From NCBI RefSeq assembly GCF_003350375.1, contig NZ_QQAR01000016.1, positions 48,838 through 112,837 of the forward strand: a stretch of DNA of 64,000 bases. The letters run 5' to 3'. The stretch comes from Flavobacterium sp. AG291 (lineage in GTDB: Bacteria; Bacteroidota; Bacteroidia; Flavobacteriales; Flavobacteriaceae). The position numbers and the translations under genes were made by a program. Each line of letters starts with the position of its first letter. The stretch's first letter is position 1. Positions 12,101 through 20,042 of the stretch are shown one piece after another. The notes under the pieces were generated by a model. The model was not told the DNA's origin. It did not search any database and saw nothing but the letters and a program-made list of their open reading frames with translations.

Positions 12101-13895
12101 CTGTACCTGCAGGAATAGTAATATCTCTAAATGCATGTACAACAGACGCTGTAGTTATGGTGTAAGCATTAGTAATACCATTGTCGTTACTTATATATAA
12201 AGAGTTTGTAGGGCTATTGAAAGTAGCTCCTCCTACATACCATTTATTTGCCTGTGTACCATTGTTGATCGAGAATCCATGAGCCGCCGGCCCATCAAAA
12301 TTCTGATTGTACTCTAGGGCTACCGGAACCTGAGTAGTTGAAAAAGCAAAAGGTCCGGTCCAGATACTATAAGTTCCGTTTCCACAATCTGCTCTTACAT
12401 AGTATTCATAGTTCGTGGCTTCAGTGAAGTTTTGGATGTTGCTGCTCCCTATAGTTGAAGAAACAGGAAGGTTAGTATTTTGCGTTACAGTTTGCCCTGC
12501 TCCGGTTGGTAATCCGCTGCCTGGTGTTTGCACTACAATTTGCCATGAAGTAGCTGTGCCTGCAGCCCATGAAAGTTGAGCTGATGTTGGTGTCTGCCCA
12601 CTTGCCGTAAGACCTGTAGGAGCGGCACAGTTTACCTGTTGTAATATTAATGTATAAGGAGTAGTTTGTGGGGTTCCGTTTGTACTTACCACTATGTAGT
12701 ATGTAGTATTAGCAGTAACTGCAAATGTAGGTATCACACCGGCAGCAGTAGCCGAAGCTGTTACACCGGCAAGACAGCTAACACCTATTGAAGTACAGTT
12801 TGCATAAACAAACAATCCTGCATTTCCGCCTGTACCCGATAGGCTTATATAAATGTTTCCACTGGTAGTAGGTGTATATGAATATATTACATCATTACCG
12901 GCAAGGTAGTTCCCTGTAGCATTACACCCTGTACCAGGAATACCTTCATAGGTATCGGCAAAGTTTACAGTGTTATTGGTTGTAGTGTATGGTAATGTAC
13001 TTGGAATTACCAATGGATTGCTACAAATTGCACCTGTAGCGGCTGTGTTGTAAAAGAAAGGACCTATCCAGTCGCTTTGCCCTCCATCACTACATATTGA
13101 GCGTATATAAAATTTGTAAGGTGTGTTTTCTGTAAGTCCACCCTGTGCATACGGCGGTAATCCGTTATAAGTAATACCAGTACCTGTAGGAGCATTAGCG
13201 GCAGGAAGATTTTCAATTTCAAATGTCGTTACACCATTAGGACTTACCCAGTTTAAGTTAGCACCTGAAGTGGTTACGTTACTTACTGATTGTGTTGATG
13301 GCAGGCTACATTGAGAGACCACTCTTACATTATCAATCAGCCAACGGTCCATGTTATCACCCTGCATAATAAAGGCGATACGGATTTGTTGTCCAACATA
13401 AGTAGCAGGAACAGGGAATACCTTGTTTACATACTCCGTTTGTGTTGGATTCATAGCAAGTTCTCCCATAGGAGCTACAAGATCTACCCATGTTAAGCTT
13501 TGTACAGGTAGTGCAGGATTGTCTACTGCAATCATAATCTTGTAAGTACCTCCCTGGTCGCCCAATACTGTTAAACGAGAATAAAATTCAAGCTGACCAT
13601 TGGCAGGGCCATTAAAGGCTTTTGTAATAAGCCAGTTAGAAGGTATTGGGGCAGACGGTGCTACGTTTTCCCGGTTAAGGTAAGCAGCATGGCTCCCCAA
13701 ATAAGCAGGTGTGGTAGTGTTTCCTGCTGTAGTTTGAACCCATGTGATGGTTCCTATCTCACTGTATACTGCCCAGCCGCCAGGTGGTGCTGCAGGAGTT
13801 CCTGTCCATGCGGACTCAAACTCTTCCAGGGCGAGCTGCCCATAGCTACAGAAAGATAGCAAAGACGCAATAAGCATCAAAGTAATTTTCCTCAT
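6114..13895 (-). CDS. Giant T9SS-exported multidomain surface protein (2593 aa)
   Basis: Signal peptide (residues 1-19, ending SYGQ) then a jelly-roll adhesin-like domain (to about 190), FN3-like segments, a pre-peptidase-type beta sandwich, and two copies of a lectin-like module starting QNFD about residues 530 and 800. Four Cys-rich repeats of about 135 residues begin ND(D/E)C at about 1080, 1215, 1348 and 1487, each preceded by PPPPP. A choice-of-anchor L domain (about 1618-1890) and Ig/PKD-like repeats follow. The last 80 residues, starting with SPNGDG, are the gliding-motility-associated T9SS type B sorting domain. Family knowledge: such proteins are exported by the type IX system and act as adhesins or matrix components. 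The binding target cannot be told. Paralogue of the upstream-edge gene, same strand, own terminator. Confidence 0.9.
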   Translation of the reverse strand: MRKITLMLIASLLSFCSYGQLALEEFESAWTGTPAAPPGGWAVYSEIGTITWVQTTAGNTTTPAYLGSHAAYLNRENVAPSAPIPSNWLITKAFNGPANGQLEFYSRLTVLGDQGGTYKIMIAVDNPALPVQSLTWVDLVAPMGELAMNPTQTEYVNKVFPVPATYVGQQIRIAFIMQGDNMDRWLIDNVRVVSQCSLPSTQSVSNVTTSGANLNWVSPNGVTTFEIENLPAANAPTGTGITYNGLPPYAQGGLTENTPYKFYIRSICSDGGQSDWIGPFFYNTAATGAICSNPLVIPSTLPYTTTNNTVNFADTYEGIPGTGCNATGNYLAGNDVIYSYTPTTSGNIYISLSGTGGNAGLFVYANCTSIGVSCLAGVTASATAAGVIPTFAVTANTTYYIVVSTNGTPQTTPYTLILQQVNCAAPTGLTASGQTPTSAQLSWAAGTATSWQIVVQTPGSGLPTGAGQTVTQNTNLPVSSTIGSSNIQNFTEATNYEYYVRADCGNGTYSIWTGPFAFSTTQVPVALEYNQNFDGPAAHGFSINNGTQANKWYVGGATFNSPTNSLYISNDNGITNAYTITTASVVHAFRDITIPAGTGQISVSFDVKAGGQNNTDYIRAWLVPVSFTPTPGTQITAANSGGVQVGGNFHLYPTWTTVNNTVNVSAITGTRRLVFEWRNDAFTGAQPAGAIDNLNIKVVTCPAPTGLTMASATQSSATYTWTAPAGTPPAGYDYYYSQNSAAGPTATTTPSGSVVGGTTTTATISPLNPSETYYMWVRSSCGTTDKSFWIGPVAVVVPQIPATLNLVQNFDSGAHNFSLSNGTQPNIWVVGSATSLSPSNSLYVTNDNGATNGYNVNLASVVHAYRDITIPATAGEISVTFDYKTVGEAGWDYIRVWMVPTTFVPTTGTQITAAAVGSGDRVQLGGNLQTTPDWTNISFDTPVATYQNQTRRLVFEWRNDGILGAQPAGAVDNINVSVVTCPKPANLTATNVTSTNATLDWTEPGSATNWEVVYMPATGAVAPTATTTGTPVTGTSELTPAVGTFMPGTQYVFYVRSICGGTDGNSKWAGPFTFALKPANDDCANATPVLTNPDLNCTNFVNGSILGATASTETTTCGGTKDDDVWFTFVATNTAHNINLNNVTGSTTDLFHVVYSGNNCGALTQLYCSDPNNSVANNLVVGQTYYIRVYSWTATAGQTSAFQVCITTPPPPPANDDCAGAVTVPVNPTLVCSDTAAGTIYSATASPEANTCGGTDDDDVWFKFVATNATHRISLLNITGGTTDLFHVLYSGTNCGALTQLYCSDPNDSWANNLTVGQTYYIRIYSWTATAGQTSAFNVCVGTPPPPPANDECAGAITAPVNPTMICEDVVDGTVQSATASPEANTCGNVNDDDDVWFEFVATGTAHIIELKNITGSTTDLYHAVYVGDVCGTLTQLYCSDPNYSLATGLTAGQTYKVRVWTNTATLNQTSAFQLCVSTPPPPPTNDECATAITVPVNQDSNCTLTATASVYGATASPEANTCGNTNDDDDVWFKFTATHTTHLISLTNIIGSTTDLYHVLYSGTNCSTLTQVYCSDANSSVASGLIVGNEYKIRVYSNATTAQTTQFDVCIRIPNTPIVVNPNLYTVDQLVNEVLINSECALVSNITSVSQSNFGGATSISYFDANGATFPFSYGVVLATSDAVLAQGPYTGTNTGGGALNWVGDADLNDIIVANNPAQVNGTQNATLLEFDFIPLTNKFTFDFLFASAEYGTFQCTFSDAFAFILTDSDGNEQNLAVLPNTNIPVSVTNIRDSQYNTGCGSQNVQYFGQMNQTDPMAAAINFQGQTKPLTAEADVIPNTSYHIKLVIADYSDSLFNSAVFLGGGTFDIGEIDMGGNLTVDNGTALCDTQSKTLDSGLVGDQYNYAWYKDGDLIPNADQPTYEVTESGTYGVEVTIDNISCSYEGIVVVEFYTPVNELTGDPVNLVQCDASGFSTFDLTPNVNALLSLPTDPANFDVSIYLTEDDANNAVNAIDPATYTAFANTTEDLQTLWTRTVYNVTTCVGIKSFDLVVQDLTPQYTIDSDFSICDGTSDTIDVVITDTDPNPVTYTWTKDGNPLPDTTPSITVTEGGAYTVVLDRTGCSTSATVNVVVTPIPVADAPANVAICGGYTLPALSPGNGYFTLANVPVNAGEIITSSQTLIVRAESGTTPNCTSENTFTITITPNPVVASPGDQIACDSYELPALVHSSNNYYTGPNGTGTMLSEGDVITSTQLIYIYEETGGTPNCFGEESFTVTITPTPVVDTPGDVSVCDSYVLPALTTGNYYTGPGGTGNPLAAGDLISSSQQIYVFAQNGNCSDEHMFTVTVTPTPVFSLGEPQSSCVASNITINVSGANFNLGDATYEWSLEGAPLTGGSSIVASGFGTYTLTVTVNNCTHSESVLVSQNTAQIDLLIVDGCEGGEFMIEVTDIDGSFNIDTATYSWTGPNGFTSAARKFAAPSSGEYFITITTPDGCIGEDSIVISDTSCDIQRGISPNGDGYNDAFDLSTLNVKKLSIYNRYGQEVYTKNDYKNEWVGQTNKGDELPTGTYFYMIERSTGESTTGWIYINRQN

Positions 13896-13923
13896 AGTAT
13901 TTAAGTTTAGCTAAGTTAATTCT

Positions 13924-13931
13924 CAAAATTA
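13924..13931 (-). promoter_or_regulatory. -7 box (TAATTTTG) of the giant surface protein gene
   Basis: TAATTTTG on the minus strand, about 29 nt before the ATG at 13895, fits TAnnTTTG. The -33 TTTG element is not clear. Confidence 0.45.
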
Positions 13932-14378
13932 ACAAAAAAATAAAATAAATTCACGTAAAGTGTTAATTAGTTTTATCACTCGTTGTTAATGTTGTTTTTT
14001 TTTGAATTATGTTTATTTTTTGAGTGAAAATACTGACTTTCTATGCATGAGAATTGTTGAGTGTAAGACTTGGATTTTATTCCATTTATACTTATAAATA
14101 AAGGGTTTTTGAGTAATTTGTTAAATAATTGTGAATGAAATAAGTTTTTAAATCTAACAACTCTTAATTATATTGTTAAATTTATATTGCAGCTATTTTT
14201 TGTAAGGGTATTTTTATTTTTAAATTTTTTACTTGAATTTTTTTGAAAGATTTATTCGACAAAGAATATTTAGGATCTTCAAGAGTGTTGAAGAAGAAGT
14301 TAATTATTATTTAATCGTTCATTAACATCATCATTTTATTAAGGGGGTAAGTTTGGCGTTTTAAAGAAAACGTTTAGT
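13932..14378. other. AT-rich divergent intergenic region
   Basis: About 450 bp of very AT-rich DNA between divergently transcribed genes. No ORF, RNA or dyad was recognised. It presumably holds the promoters and leader of the peroxidase-like gene; the A/T runs make box calls on the plus strand unreliable. Confidence 0.6.
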
Positions 14379-16211
14379 ATGTTTAGTAAACTTAAATATT
14401 ATTTCATCGCGTGGATAATGGCTGGTTCGGTGGCTTTATCTTTATCATTTACCTCTGAATCAGAATATAAAGAGTATCCGTTAGCTATTGCTCAGTTTAC
14501 TGCTGATTTTAAAGAAGCGGCTATGCTTTTAGATAAAACTGCTGCCGATTTTCGTGCTGGAAAAGTTAGTGTTGACTCTCTAAGAAATGCATTGGCCAGC
14601 ACCCGTATCAGTTACAAGAAGATTGAATTTTATCTGGCATATAATTATCCTGAATACGTAAATGAACATTTTAACGGAGCTCCCTTATTGCATATCGAAA
14701 AATCAGGCACCAGTCCGGTAGTATTGGCTCCGGAAGGATTGCAGGTGTTGGATGAGTTGGTTTTTTCTGATGAGGTAACAAATGAAAAAGCGCAAGTGTC
14801 GGCATTGGCTAAAAAGTTAAACAATAGTTATATTCTGCTTTTTGACAGTATGAATACCAAAACAGCAGGTAAGGAAAATATTTTTGCACTCAGGTTGCAG
14901 TTAGTGAGATTATATGCATTGGGACTTACCGGATTTGATACGCCAGGCTCATTGAATGTTATTCCGGAAGCAAAATCTTCGCTTGAAGGCATGAAGGCCT
15001 TTGTTGCCGAAAGTTATAGTCAGGAGCAGGTTAAAGCTATACTTAATTTATTTGATGGGGCTATAAGTTACCTTGATAAGAACGATTCTTTTGAAACGCT
15101 TGATCGTCTTGAGATTTTCAGGAAGTATATCGATCCTTTATATAGACGTTTGGGTGAAATTGAATCAGGTAATCCGTCTCAGTTTCTAAAACAGACGGCT
15201 GCCTGGAATCCGGAGAGTAAATCAATTTTTGGTAACGATTTTCTGAATCCTTACTTTTTTACAGATTTAAAAGCGGGTGAAGATAGTGCTGAGCTGCGTA
15301 AACTTGGTGAGGCTCTGTTTTATGATACTGCAATTAGCGGAGACGGAAAAATGAATTGCGCCAGCTGCCACCAGCCGGAAAAAGGATTTGCTGATGGTAT
15401 GCCTAAATCATTAAGCAATGTTCAAGGTAAAACGGTTCTTCGTAATGCACCTACTTTAATAAATGCGGTTTATGCCGATCGTTATTTTTATGACCTGCGT
15501 GCTTTTACATTGGAACAGCAGGCTGAACACGTAATATTTAATGCTGATGAGTTTAATACTGCTTATTCGGCAATCCTTAAAAAACTTGCTGAAAGCCCTA
15601 AATATAAAACACAGTTTAAAGAAGTGTACGGAAAAGGTGAGATTACAAGAGAGAAGTTTTCTAAGGCTTTGGCTTCTTACGTACTATCCTTACGTTCCTT
15701 TAATAGTGATTTTGATAAATATATCAGAGGAGAATCGGATGTCCTGAGTCAGGAGGTTAAAAACGGATTCAATTTGTTTATGGGTAAGGCAAATTGTGCA
15801 ACCTGTCATTTTGTGCCAACTTTTGCTGGTCTTGTTCCTCCTTTATATAGTGAGAATGAAAGTGAGATATTAGGAGTATTGGCAGATCCTAAAGCTAAAC
15901 AGCCTAGACTTGATTCGGATGAGGGAAGATGGTCAAATGCATTACTTATTGAGTATGCGTGGATTTATGAAAAATCATTTAAAACAAATACGGTTAGGAA
16001 TGCCGGGCTCACTGCGCCATATTTTCATAACGGGGCTTATGGTACGCTGGACGAGGTAATTGATTTTTATAACAATGGTGGCGGAGGTGGTCTTGGATTG
16101 AATGTTAGTAATCAGACACTTTCTCCGGACTCTTTAAATCTAACGGCTAAAGAGAAAAAAGAACTAATTGCTTTTATAAACTCTTTAAATGATGTTCCTG
16201 TAAAAAGATAG
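14379..16211 (+). CDS. Di-haem cytochrome c peroxidase family protein with long N-terminal extension
   Basis: 610 aa with an N-terminal hydrophobic signal (residues about 8-25). Residues about 30-290 form a helical extension of the kind fused to Bacteroidota peroxidases (imelysin-like in appearance). The rest is the CCP/MauG fold with two haem c motifs, CASCH at 327-331 and CATCH at 473-477, plus the conserved VRNAGLTAPYFHNG segment about residue 540 where the distal ligand region lies. Known role of the family: periplasmic reduction of hydrogen peroxide with electrons from cytochromes, or MauG-type oxidations; which applies here is not decided. It stands alone on the plus strand, with its own terminator, ahead of a PhoX-like gene. 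Confidence 0.85.
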   Translation: MFSKLKYYFIAWIMAGSVALSLSFTSESEYKEYPLAIAQFTADFKEAAMLLDKTAADFRAGKVSVDSLRNALASTRISYKKIEFYLAYNYPEYVNEHFNGAPLLHIEKSGTSPVVLAPEGLQVLDELVFSDEVTNEKAQVSALAKKLNNSYILLFDSMNTKTAGKENIFALRLQLVRLYALGLTGFDTPGSLNVIPEAKSSLEGMKAFVAESYSQEQVKAILNLFDGAISYLDKNDSFETLDRLEIFRKYIDPLYRRLGEIESGNPSQFLKQTAAWNPESKSIFGNDFLNPYFFTDLKAGEDSAELRKLGEALFYDTAISGDGKMNCASCHQPEKGFADGMPKSLSNVQGKTVLRNAPTLINAVYADRYFYDLRAFTLEQQAEHVIFNADEFNTAYSAILKKLAESPKYKTQFKEVYGKGEITREKFSKALASYVLSLRSFNSDFDKYIRGESDVLSQEVKNGFNLFMGKANCATCHFVPTFAGLVPPLYSENESEILGVLADPKAKQPRLDSDEGRWSNALLIEYAWIYEKSFKTNTVRNAGLTAPYFHNGAYGTLDEVIDFYNNGGGGGLGLNVSNQTLSPDSLNLTAKEKKELIAFINSLNDVPVKR

Positions 16212-16227
16212 TTTTTTAAATGTTAAG

Positions 16228-16252
16228 AAAACCGGGCTTAAGCCCGGTTTTT
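16228..16252 (+). terminator. Rho-independent terminator
   Basis: A perfect palindrome with a GC-rich core (CCGGGCTT/AAGCCCGG) flanked by A4 and T5, 17 nt after the peroxidase stop codon. Confidence 0.85.
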
Positions 16253-16353
16253 CGTTTAATATACACGTGATTAATTAAAGTTTAGTTTAAAAACCAAACC
16301 ATTAGATAATCAATTCTTAAGAGACTCTTCAGGCTAAGGAAATATAGCGAATA

Positions 16354-16361
16354 TAATTTTG
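16354..16361 (+). promoter_or_regulatory. -7 box (TAATTTTG) of the PhoX-like gene
   Basis: TAATTTTG fits TAnnTTTG and sits 29 nt before the ATG at 16391. No convincing -33 partner was seen. Confidence 0.45.
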
Positions 16362-16390
16362 TCTTTATAAAACAAAAACTAATTGACATC

Positions 16391-18796
16391 ATGAAAAAAC
16401 GTTTACTTAGTGTAAGTGCTCTATTGCTTTCAGCTGCAATTTATGCTCAGATTGGAAGTTACCCTGTAAGCAAGGGGTCACAATGGAAGTACCTTGATAA
16501 TGGTACAAGCCAGGATGCTACAGACTGGAATATGCCAACTGCTGCAAATGCAGGATGGTTGTCAGGAAATGCTCCACTTGGATATGGAGATCCTACAGCT
16601 ACGGTAATATCTTATGGTCCTGATTCAGGAAATAAATTCATTACTTCTTATTTTTATAGAGATATAGAAGTTAACGCTTCTACTCTTACTGAAATGGTAG
16701 AGTTTGGTGTTAGAAGAGACGATGGTGTTATTGTTTATGTAAACGGAGTTGAGGTTTTTAGAGACAATATGCCGGCAGAGCCAACAAATTACATGACTTT
16801 CTCATCTTCTACAATTGATGGTGCAAACGAAAAAAGATACTATATTTTTCAGGTGCCTAAATCAGCTTTTACTACAGGACTTAACAGAATCTCAGCTGAG
16901 GTTCACAATCGTGACGGTTCAAGCTCTGATATAGGATTTGATATGTTTATCAGAAACACTAATGCAGATCTTGCTATTAGCTGTGATGAACCACATATCG
17001 GATGTTTTAGCTCAATCGCTCCAACAGCTCAGCTTGATCACCTAATCATAGCTCCTGAATTCCGTTACCAGCTTCTTTTTAAAGAAGGTGAAAACTATAT
17101 GACAGGTACAGGTACTGTTCCCGGTAACCACGATTTTACTGCTTATGTTCCAACCGGAGGAAGCAGCACTGTAGGACACCTTTCTGTTAATCAGGAAAAT
17201 ACTCCGGGCGGTGTTTCAATGCTAAACATACACTTAGATGAAGAAACTAAACTTTGGGTAGTTGACGATTCTAAAGCTGTTGATATGTATGATGCAAATC
17301 TTGTTACTACTTCAAGAAACTGTTCAGGAGGTCTTACTCCATGGGGAACTGTTATAACTACTGAAGAAGATACAGCTGCAGGTGATGCTAACGGTGATGG
17401 TTATGAAGATTTAGGATGGTTTGTAGAAATCGATCCTGTAACAGCTTCTGTTAAAGATTACGGAAACAACAAAAAAGAGAAACTTTGGGCTCTTGGCAGA
17501 ATGAACCACGAGAACATTGTAATCACTCCGGATGGTACAACAGCTTATTATGGTGAAGATGGTGGTACACACTGTGTATACAAATTTGTTGCAGATACTC
17601 CTAATAACTTCACTTCAGGTAAGGTATATGTTCTTAAATTAGATTTGGCGCTTTCTAACGATGAGCCAAGTTCTGCTACTGCTACATGGGTATTAGTACC
17701 TAACACAACTCAGGCAGACCGTAACAACCTTAGAACTGTTGCCGGTACTCTTGGTGGTACTAACTTTAACGGTGTTGAAGATTGTGAGATTAGCCCAATC
17801 GACGGGAAAATCTACTTTACAAGTAAAGGTAAAAACCGTATCTACAGCTTTAGAGATAATGGTCTTACTATATCAGAATTTGAAACTTTTGCAGGAGGTA
17901 TGGATTATACTATTGCCGGACCAAACGGAGCTGTAACTGAGCCATGGGCTGATGGTAATGATAACCTTACTTTTGACGATAAAGGTAACCTTTGGGTTCT
18001 TCAGGATGGTGGTCTTAACTACATTTGGGTAATCCGTCCTAACCATACACAAAGCAACCCTAAAATTGAGCTTTTTGCTTCAATGCCGGCTGGTGCTGAG
18101 CCAACAGGACTTACATTTACGCCAGACTTTAAATACGGATTCTTCTCTGTACAACACCCTAACGGTAACAATGCTGCTCAACAGGATGCTACTTTCGGAG
18201 ATGTTACCTTTAACGCTTCTGCTGCAATAGTATTCGCTCTTGATGCTAATCTTGGTGCTCATACTCCGGCTGCTGATTTTACAGCTGACGTAACTACGGT
18301 TAACGAAGGTGAAACTGTAACATTTACAGACCTTAGTACAAACAACCCTACAAGCTGGTCTTGGACTTTTGAAGGCGGTGATCCGGCGACTTCTACTGAA
18401 GAAAACCCTGTTGTAACTTATGCTACTCCTGGTACTTATAATGTAACGCTTACAACATCTAACGTTGCAGGTACAAGCCCTGAGGTTGTTAAAGTTGAGT
18501 ATATCGTTGTTGAAGAGATTCTTGGTACTGAAAACCCTCTTAAAGGAATGGTTAGCCTATATCCAAACCCAACTGAAGGTAGAGTTACTGTAGACATCAA
18601 CGGTGAGGCTGGTAGCGATGTTCTTGTTGAAGTATATGATATGCTTGGAAGAAAAGTTTCTGAAACTAAAGGACAATCTATAGGTGGAAACCAAAAACTT
18701 GATATAAACCTTTCTGCATCTGGTGAGCAAATCTATATCGTGAATGTTCACATTGGAGACAAAACAGGTACTTATAAACTTATTAAGAAAAACTAA
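16391..18796 (+). CDS. PhoX-like (DUF839) secreted protein with PKD and T9SS type A domains
   Basis: 801 aa. A signal peptide ends at YAQ (about 19). Residues about 20-200 form a beta-sandwich module with GVRRDDGVIVYVNG, typical of a domain fused to Bacteroidota phosphoesterases. Residues about 215-620 resemble the PhoX/DUF839 beta-propeller family, with acidic motifs such as GEDGGTHCVYKF and NGVEDCEISP that match its metal-binding loops. A PKD domain follows (about 627-705), then a C-terminal T9SS type A sorting domain (about 717-801, starting LYPNPTEGR). PhoX enzymes are calcium/iron phosphomonoesterases; phosphatase activity here is inferred. The protein is probably cell-surface attached or released. 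Single gene between two terminators. Confidence 0.85.
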   Translation: MKKRLLSVSALLLSAAIYAQIGSYPVSKGSQWKYLDNGTSQDATDWNMPTAANAGWLSGNAPLGYGDPTATVISYGPDSGNKFITSYFYRDIEVNASTLTEMVEFGVRRDDGVIVYVNGVEVFRDNMPAEPTNYMTFSSSTIDGANEKRYYIFQVPKSAFTTGLNRISAEVHNRDGSSSDIGFDMFIRNTNADLAISCDEPHIGCFSSIAPTAQLDHLIIAPEFRYQLLFKEGENYMTGTGTVPGNHDFTAYVPTGGSSTVGHLSVNQENTPGGVSMLNIHLDEETKLWVVDDSKAVDMYDANLVTTSRNCSGGLTPWGTVITTEEDTAAGDANGDGYEDLGWFVEIDPVTASVKDYGNNKKEKLWALGRMNHENIVITPDGTTAYYGEDGGTHCVYKFVADTPNNFTSGKVYVLKLDLALSNDEPSSATATWVLVPNTTQADRNNLRTVAGTLGGTNFNGVEDCEISPIDGKIYFTSKGKNRIYSFRDNGLTISEFETFAGGMDYTIAGPNGAVTEPWADGNDNLTFDDKGNLWVLQDGGLNYIWVIRPNHTQSNPKIELFASMPAGAEPTGLTFTPDFKYGFFSVQHPNGNNAAQQDATFGDVTFNASAAIVFALDANLGAHTPAADFTADVTTVNEGETVTFTDLSTNNPTSWSWTFEGGDPATSTEENPVVTYATPGTYNVTLTTSNVAGTSPEVVKVEYIVVEEILGTENPLKGMVSLYPNPTEGRVTVDINGEAGSDVLVEVYDMLGRKVSETKGQSIGGNQKLDINLSASGEQIYIVNVHIGDKTGTYKLIKKN

Positions 18797-18816
18797 GTAG
18801 TTGATTAATTTTTTCA

Positions 18817-18848
18817 GGGTCGGTATGCCATTATACCGGCCCTTTTTT
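18817..18848 (+). terminator. Rho-independent terminator
   Basis: A 10-bp stem (one G-T pair, 6-nt loop) followed by six T, 20 nt after the PhoX-like stop codon. A longer N-terminal reading of the next gene would run through this hairpin, which argues for the later start at 18855. Confidence 0.85.
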
Positions 18849-18854
18849 GATTTT

Positions 18855-19778
18855 ATGAAAATGAATAAAAAAACCGTTTCGGTATTGCTTTTGGCTATTT
18901 CTGCATTTTGGGGAATTACCACATTTGCTCAGGCTGTTAACCCTATAAAAGCACCGGTTTATTATAGTGTTGCCGATGCTTTAAAAGCAACAGGTGTTAC
19001 CCAGCTTAACCTTAGGGACAGGCATTATTTTTCGGTACCCAATGAAGTAGGGCAGCTAAAAGAGCTTCGCTTTATCAATTTAATGGGGAACAACCTGGAA
19101 CACTGGGATGAGCCATTGTTTGAACTAACCCATCTTGAAATATTAAATCTTCAGGGTAATACGCTTAAATATATACCGTCGGAAATTGGTGTTTTTAAAT
19201 CGTTACAGGCACTTAACCTTTCTGATAATGATATTGCTACAATACCCGACGAAATTGAAAAATTAAAGAAACTGAAGTCGCTTCACCTGTCGGAGAATTT
19301 AATTACATCTTTGCCTACAGACATTGGCAAATGCAGTAACCTCGAAGTACTTACTGTAGATAATAATCAGTTAAGTTATTTGCCACAGAGCATTTCACAA
19401 CTTAAAAAATTAAGAACACTACATATTGGACGCAATCAGTTTAATGAGTTTGATAACGAATGGCTGAAACTGAAATCGCTTACAGACTTAAATATAGAAT
19501 ACAATCAGTTGCGCAATTTTCCTAAAACTTTAGGCTCATTAAAACAGCTGAAAACCATAATGGCCGATCATAATAAGCTTACCGCTTTGCCTGATGATAT
19601 CACTAAGCTTGAGGTGCTTGAAATGTTATCGCTGGCTCATAATTCACTTACTCAGCTTCCGAAAGAGATAGCTAATATGAAAGGGCTAAGAACACTTATT
19701 CTTACCGGTAATCCTATTGGCGAAGCTGAAAAAAACAGGATTAAATTAGCATTGCCGGATTGCGCCGTATATTTTTAA
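18855..19778 (+). CDS. Leucine-rich repeat protein, exported
   Basis: 307 aa from ATG 18855 (18861 is equally possible); both follow the terminator and give a clean signal peptide ending TFAQ. Residues about 45-300 are around ten leucine-rich repeats of 23 residues of the LxxLxLxxNxLxxLPxxIxxLxx type, the plant/Shoc-2-like class common in Bacteroidota. Such repeats form a curved scaffold for protein binding; no enzymatic domain or T9SS sorting tail is present, so it is probably periplasmic or surface-held. The partner is unknown. Confidence 0.85.
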   Translation: MKMNKKTVSVLLLAISAFWGITTFAQAVNPIKAPVYYSVADALKATGVTQLNLRDRHYFSVPNEVGQLKELRFINLMGNNLEHWDEPLFELTHLEILNLQGNTLKYIPSEIGVFKSLQALNLSDNDIATIPDEIEKLKKLKSLHLSENLITSLPTDIGKCSNLEVLTVDNNQLSYLPQSISQLKKLRTLHIGRNQFNEFDNEWLKLKSLTDLNIEYNQLRNFPKTLGSLKQLKTIMADHNKLTALPDDITKLEVLEMLSLAHNSLTQLPKEIANMKGLRTLILTGNPIGEAEKNRIKLALPDCAVYF

Positions 19779-19803
19779 AATAAGCTATTTGGTCAGGAAA
19801 GTT

Positions 19804-19811
19804 TATATTTG
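19804..19811 (+). promoter_or_regulatory. -7 box (TATATTTG)
   Basis: TATATTTG fits TAnnTTTG, 36 nt before the ATG of the small membrane protein at 19848, which probably leads a two-gene transcript with the Smr gene. Confidence 0.45.
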
Positions 19812-19847
19812 CGGTAAATAAGGATACCCATTTACAGAAACTTACTT

Positions 19848-20042
19848 ATGAAAACCATTTATATTATCTTGTTTTTTGCGGCTGCTTTTATGGCACTCTT
19901 CGAACAGTCTAAAGCGAAGCCAAATATGTTTATCATGATAGCATGCATAGTGATTTTCATGATGGGGATGATGAAGCTTATGTCTAAGGTTCCTTCTAAA
20001 AACCAAAGGAACGAAAAAGAATCAGGAGAAGATGAAGTTTAA
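19848..20042 (+). CDS. Small membrane protein (64 aa)
   Basis: Two hydrophobic segments (about 3-17 and 27-43), joined by a short basic stretch, followed by a charged cytoplasmic-type tail. No family was recognised. Its last 11 bases overlap the start of the Smr-domain gene, which suggests translational coupling. Real-gene support is the composition, the promoter box upstream and the overlap. Confidence 0.7.
   Translation: MKTIYIILFFAAAFMALFEQSKAKPNMFIMIACIVIFMMGMMKLMSKVPSKNQRNEKESGEDEV

Noticed and set aside
11838..12200. Open frame of about 120 codons on the strand opposite the giant surface gene
   Set aside because: It lies wholly inside a well-supported gene, has Cys/Arg/Ser-rich shadow composition and no homology-like motif. 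Same applies to other opposite-strand frames in 1-13.9 kb.
18801..18854. Longer N-terminus for the leucine-rich repeat protein
   Set aside because: It would be read through the terminator hairpin; the later start gives a proper signal peptide.
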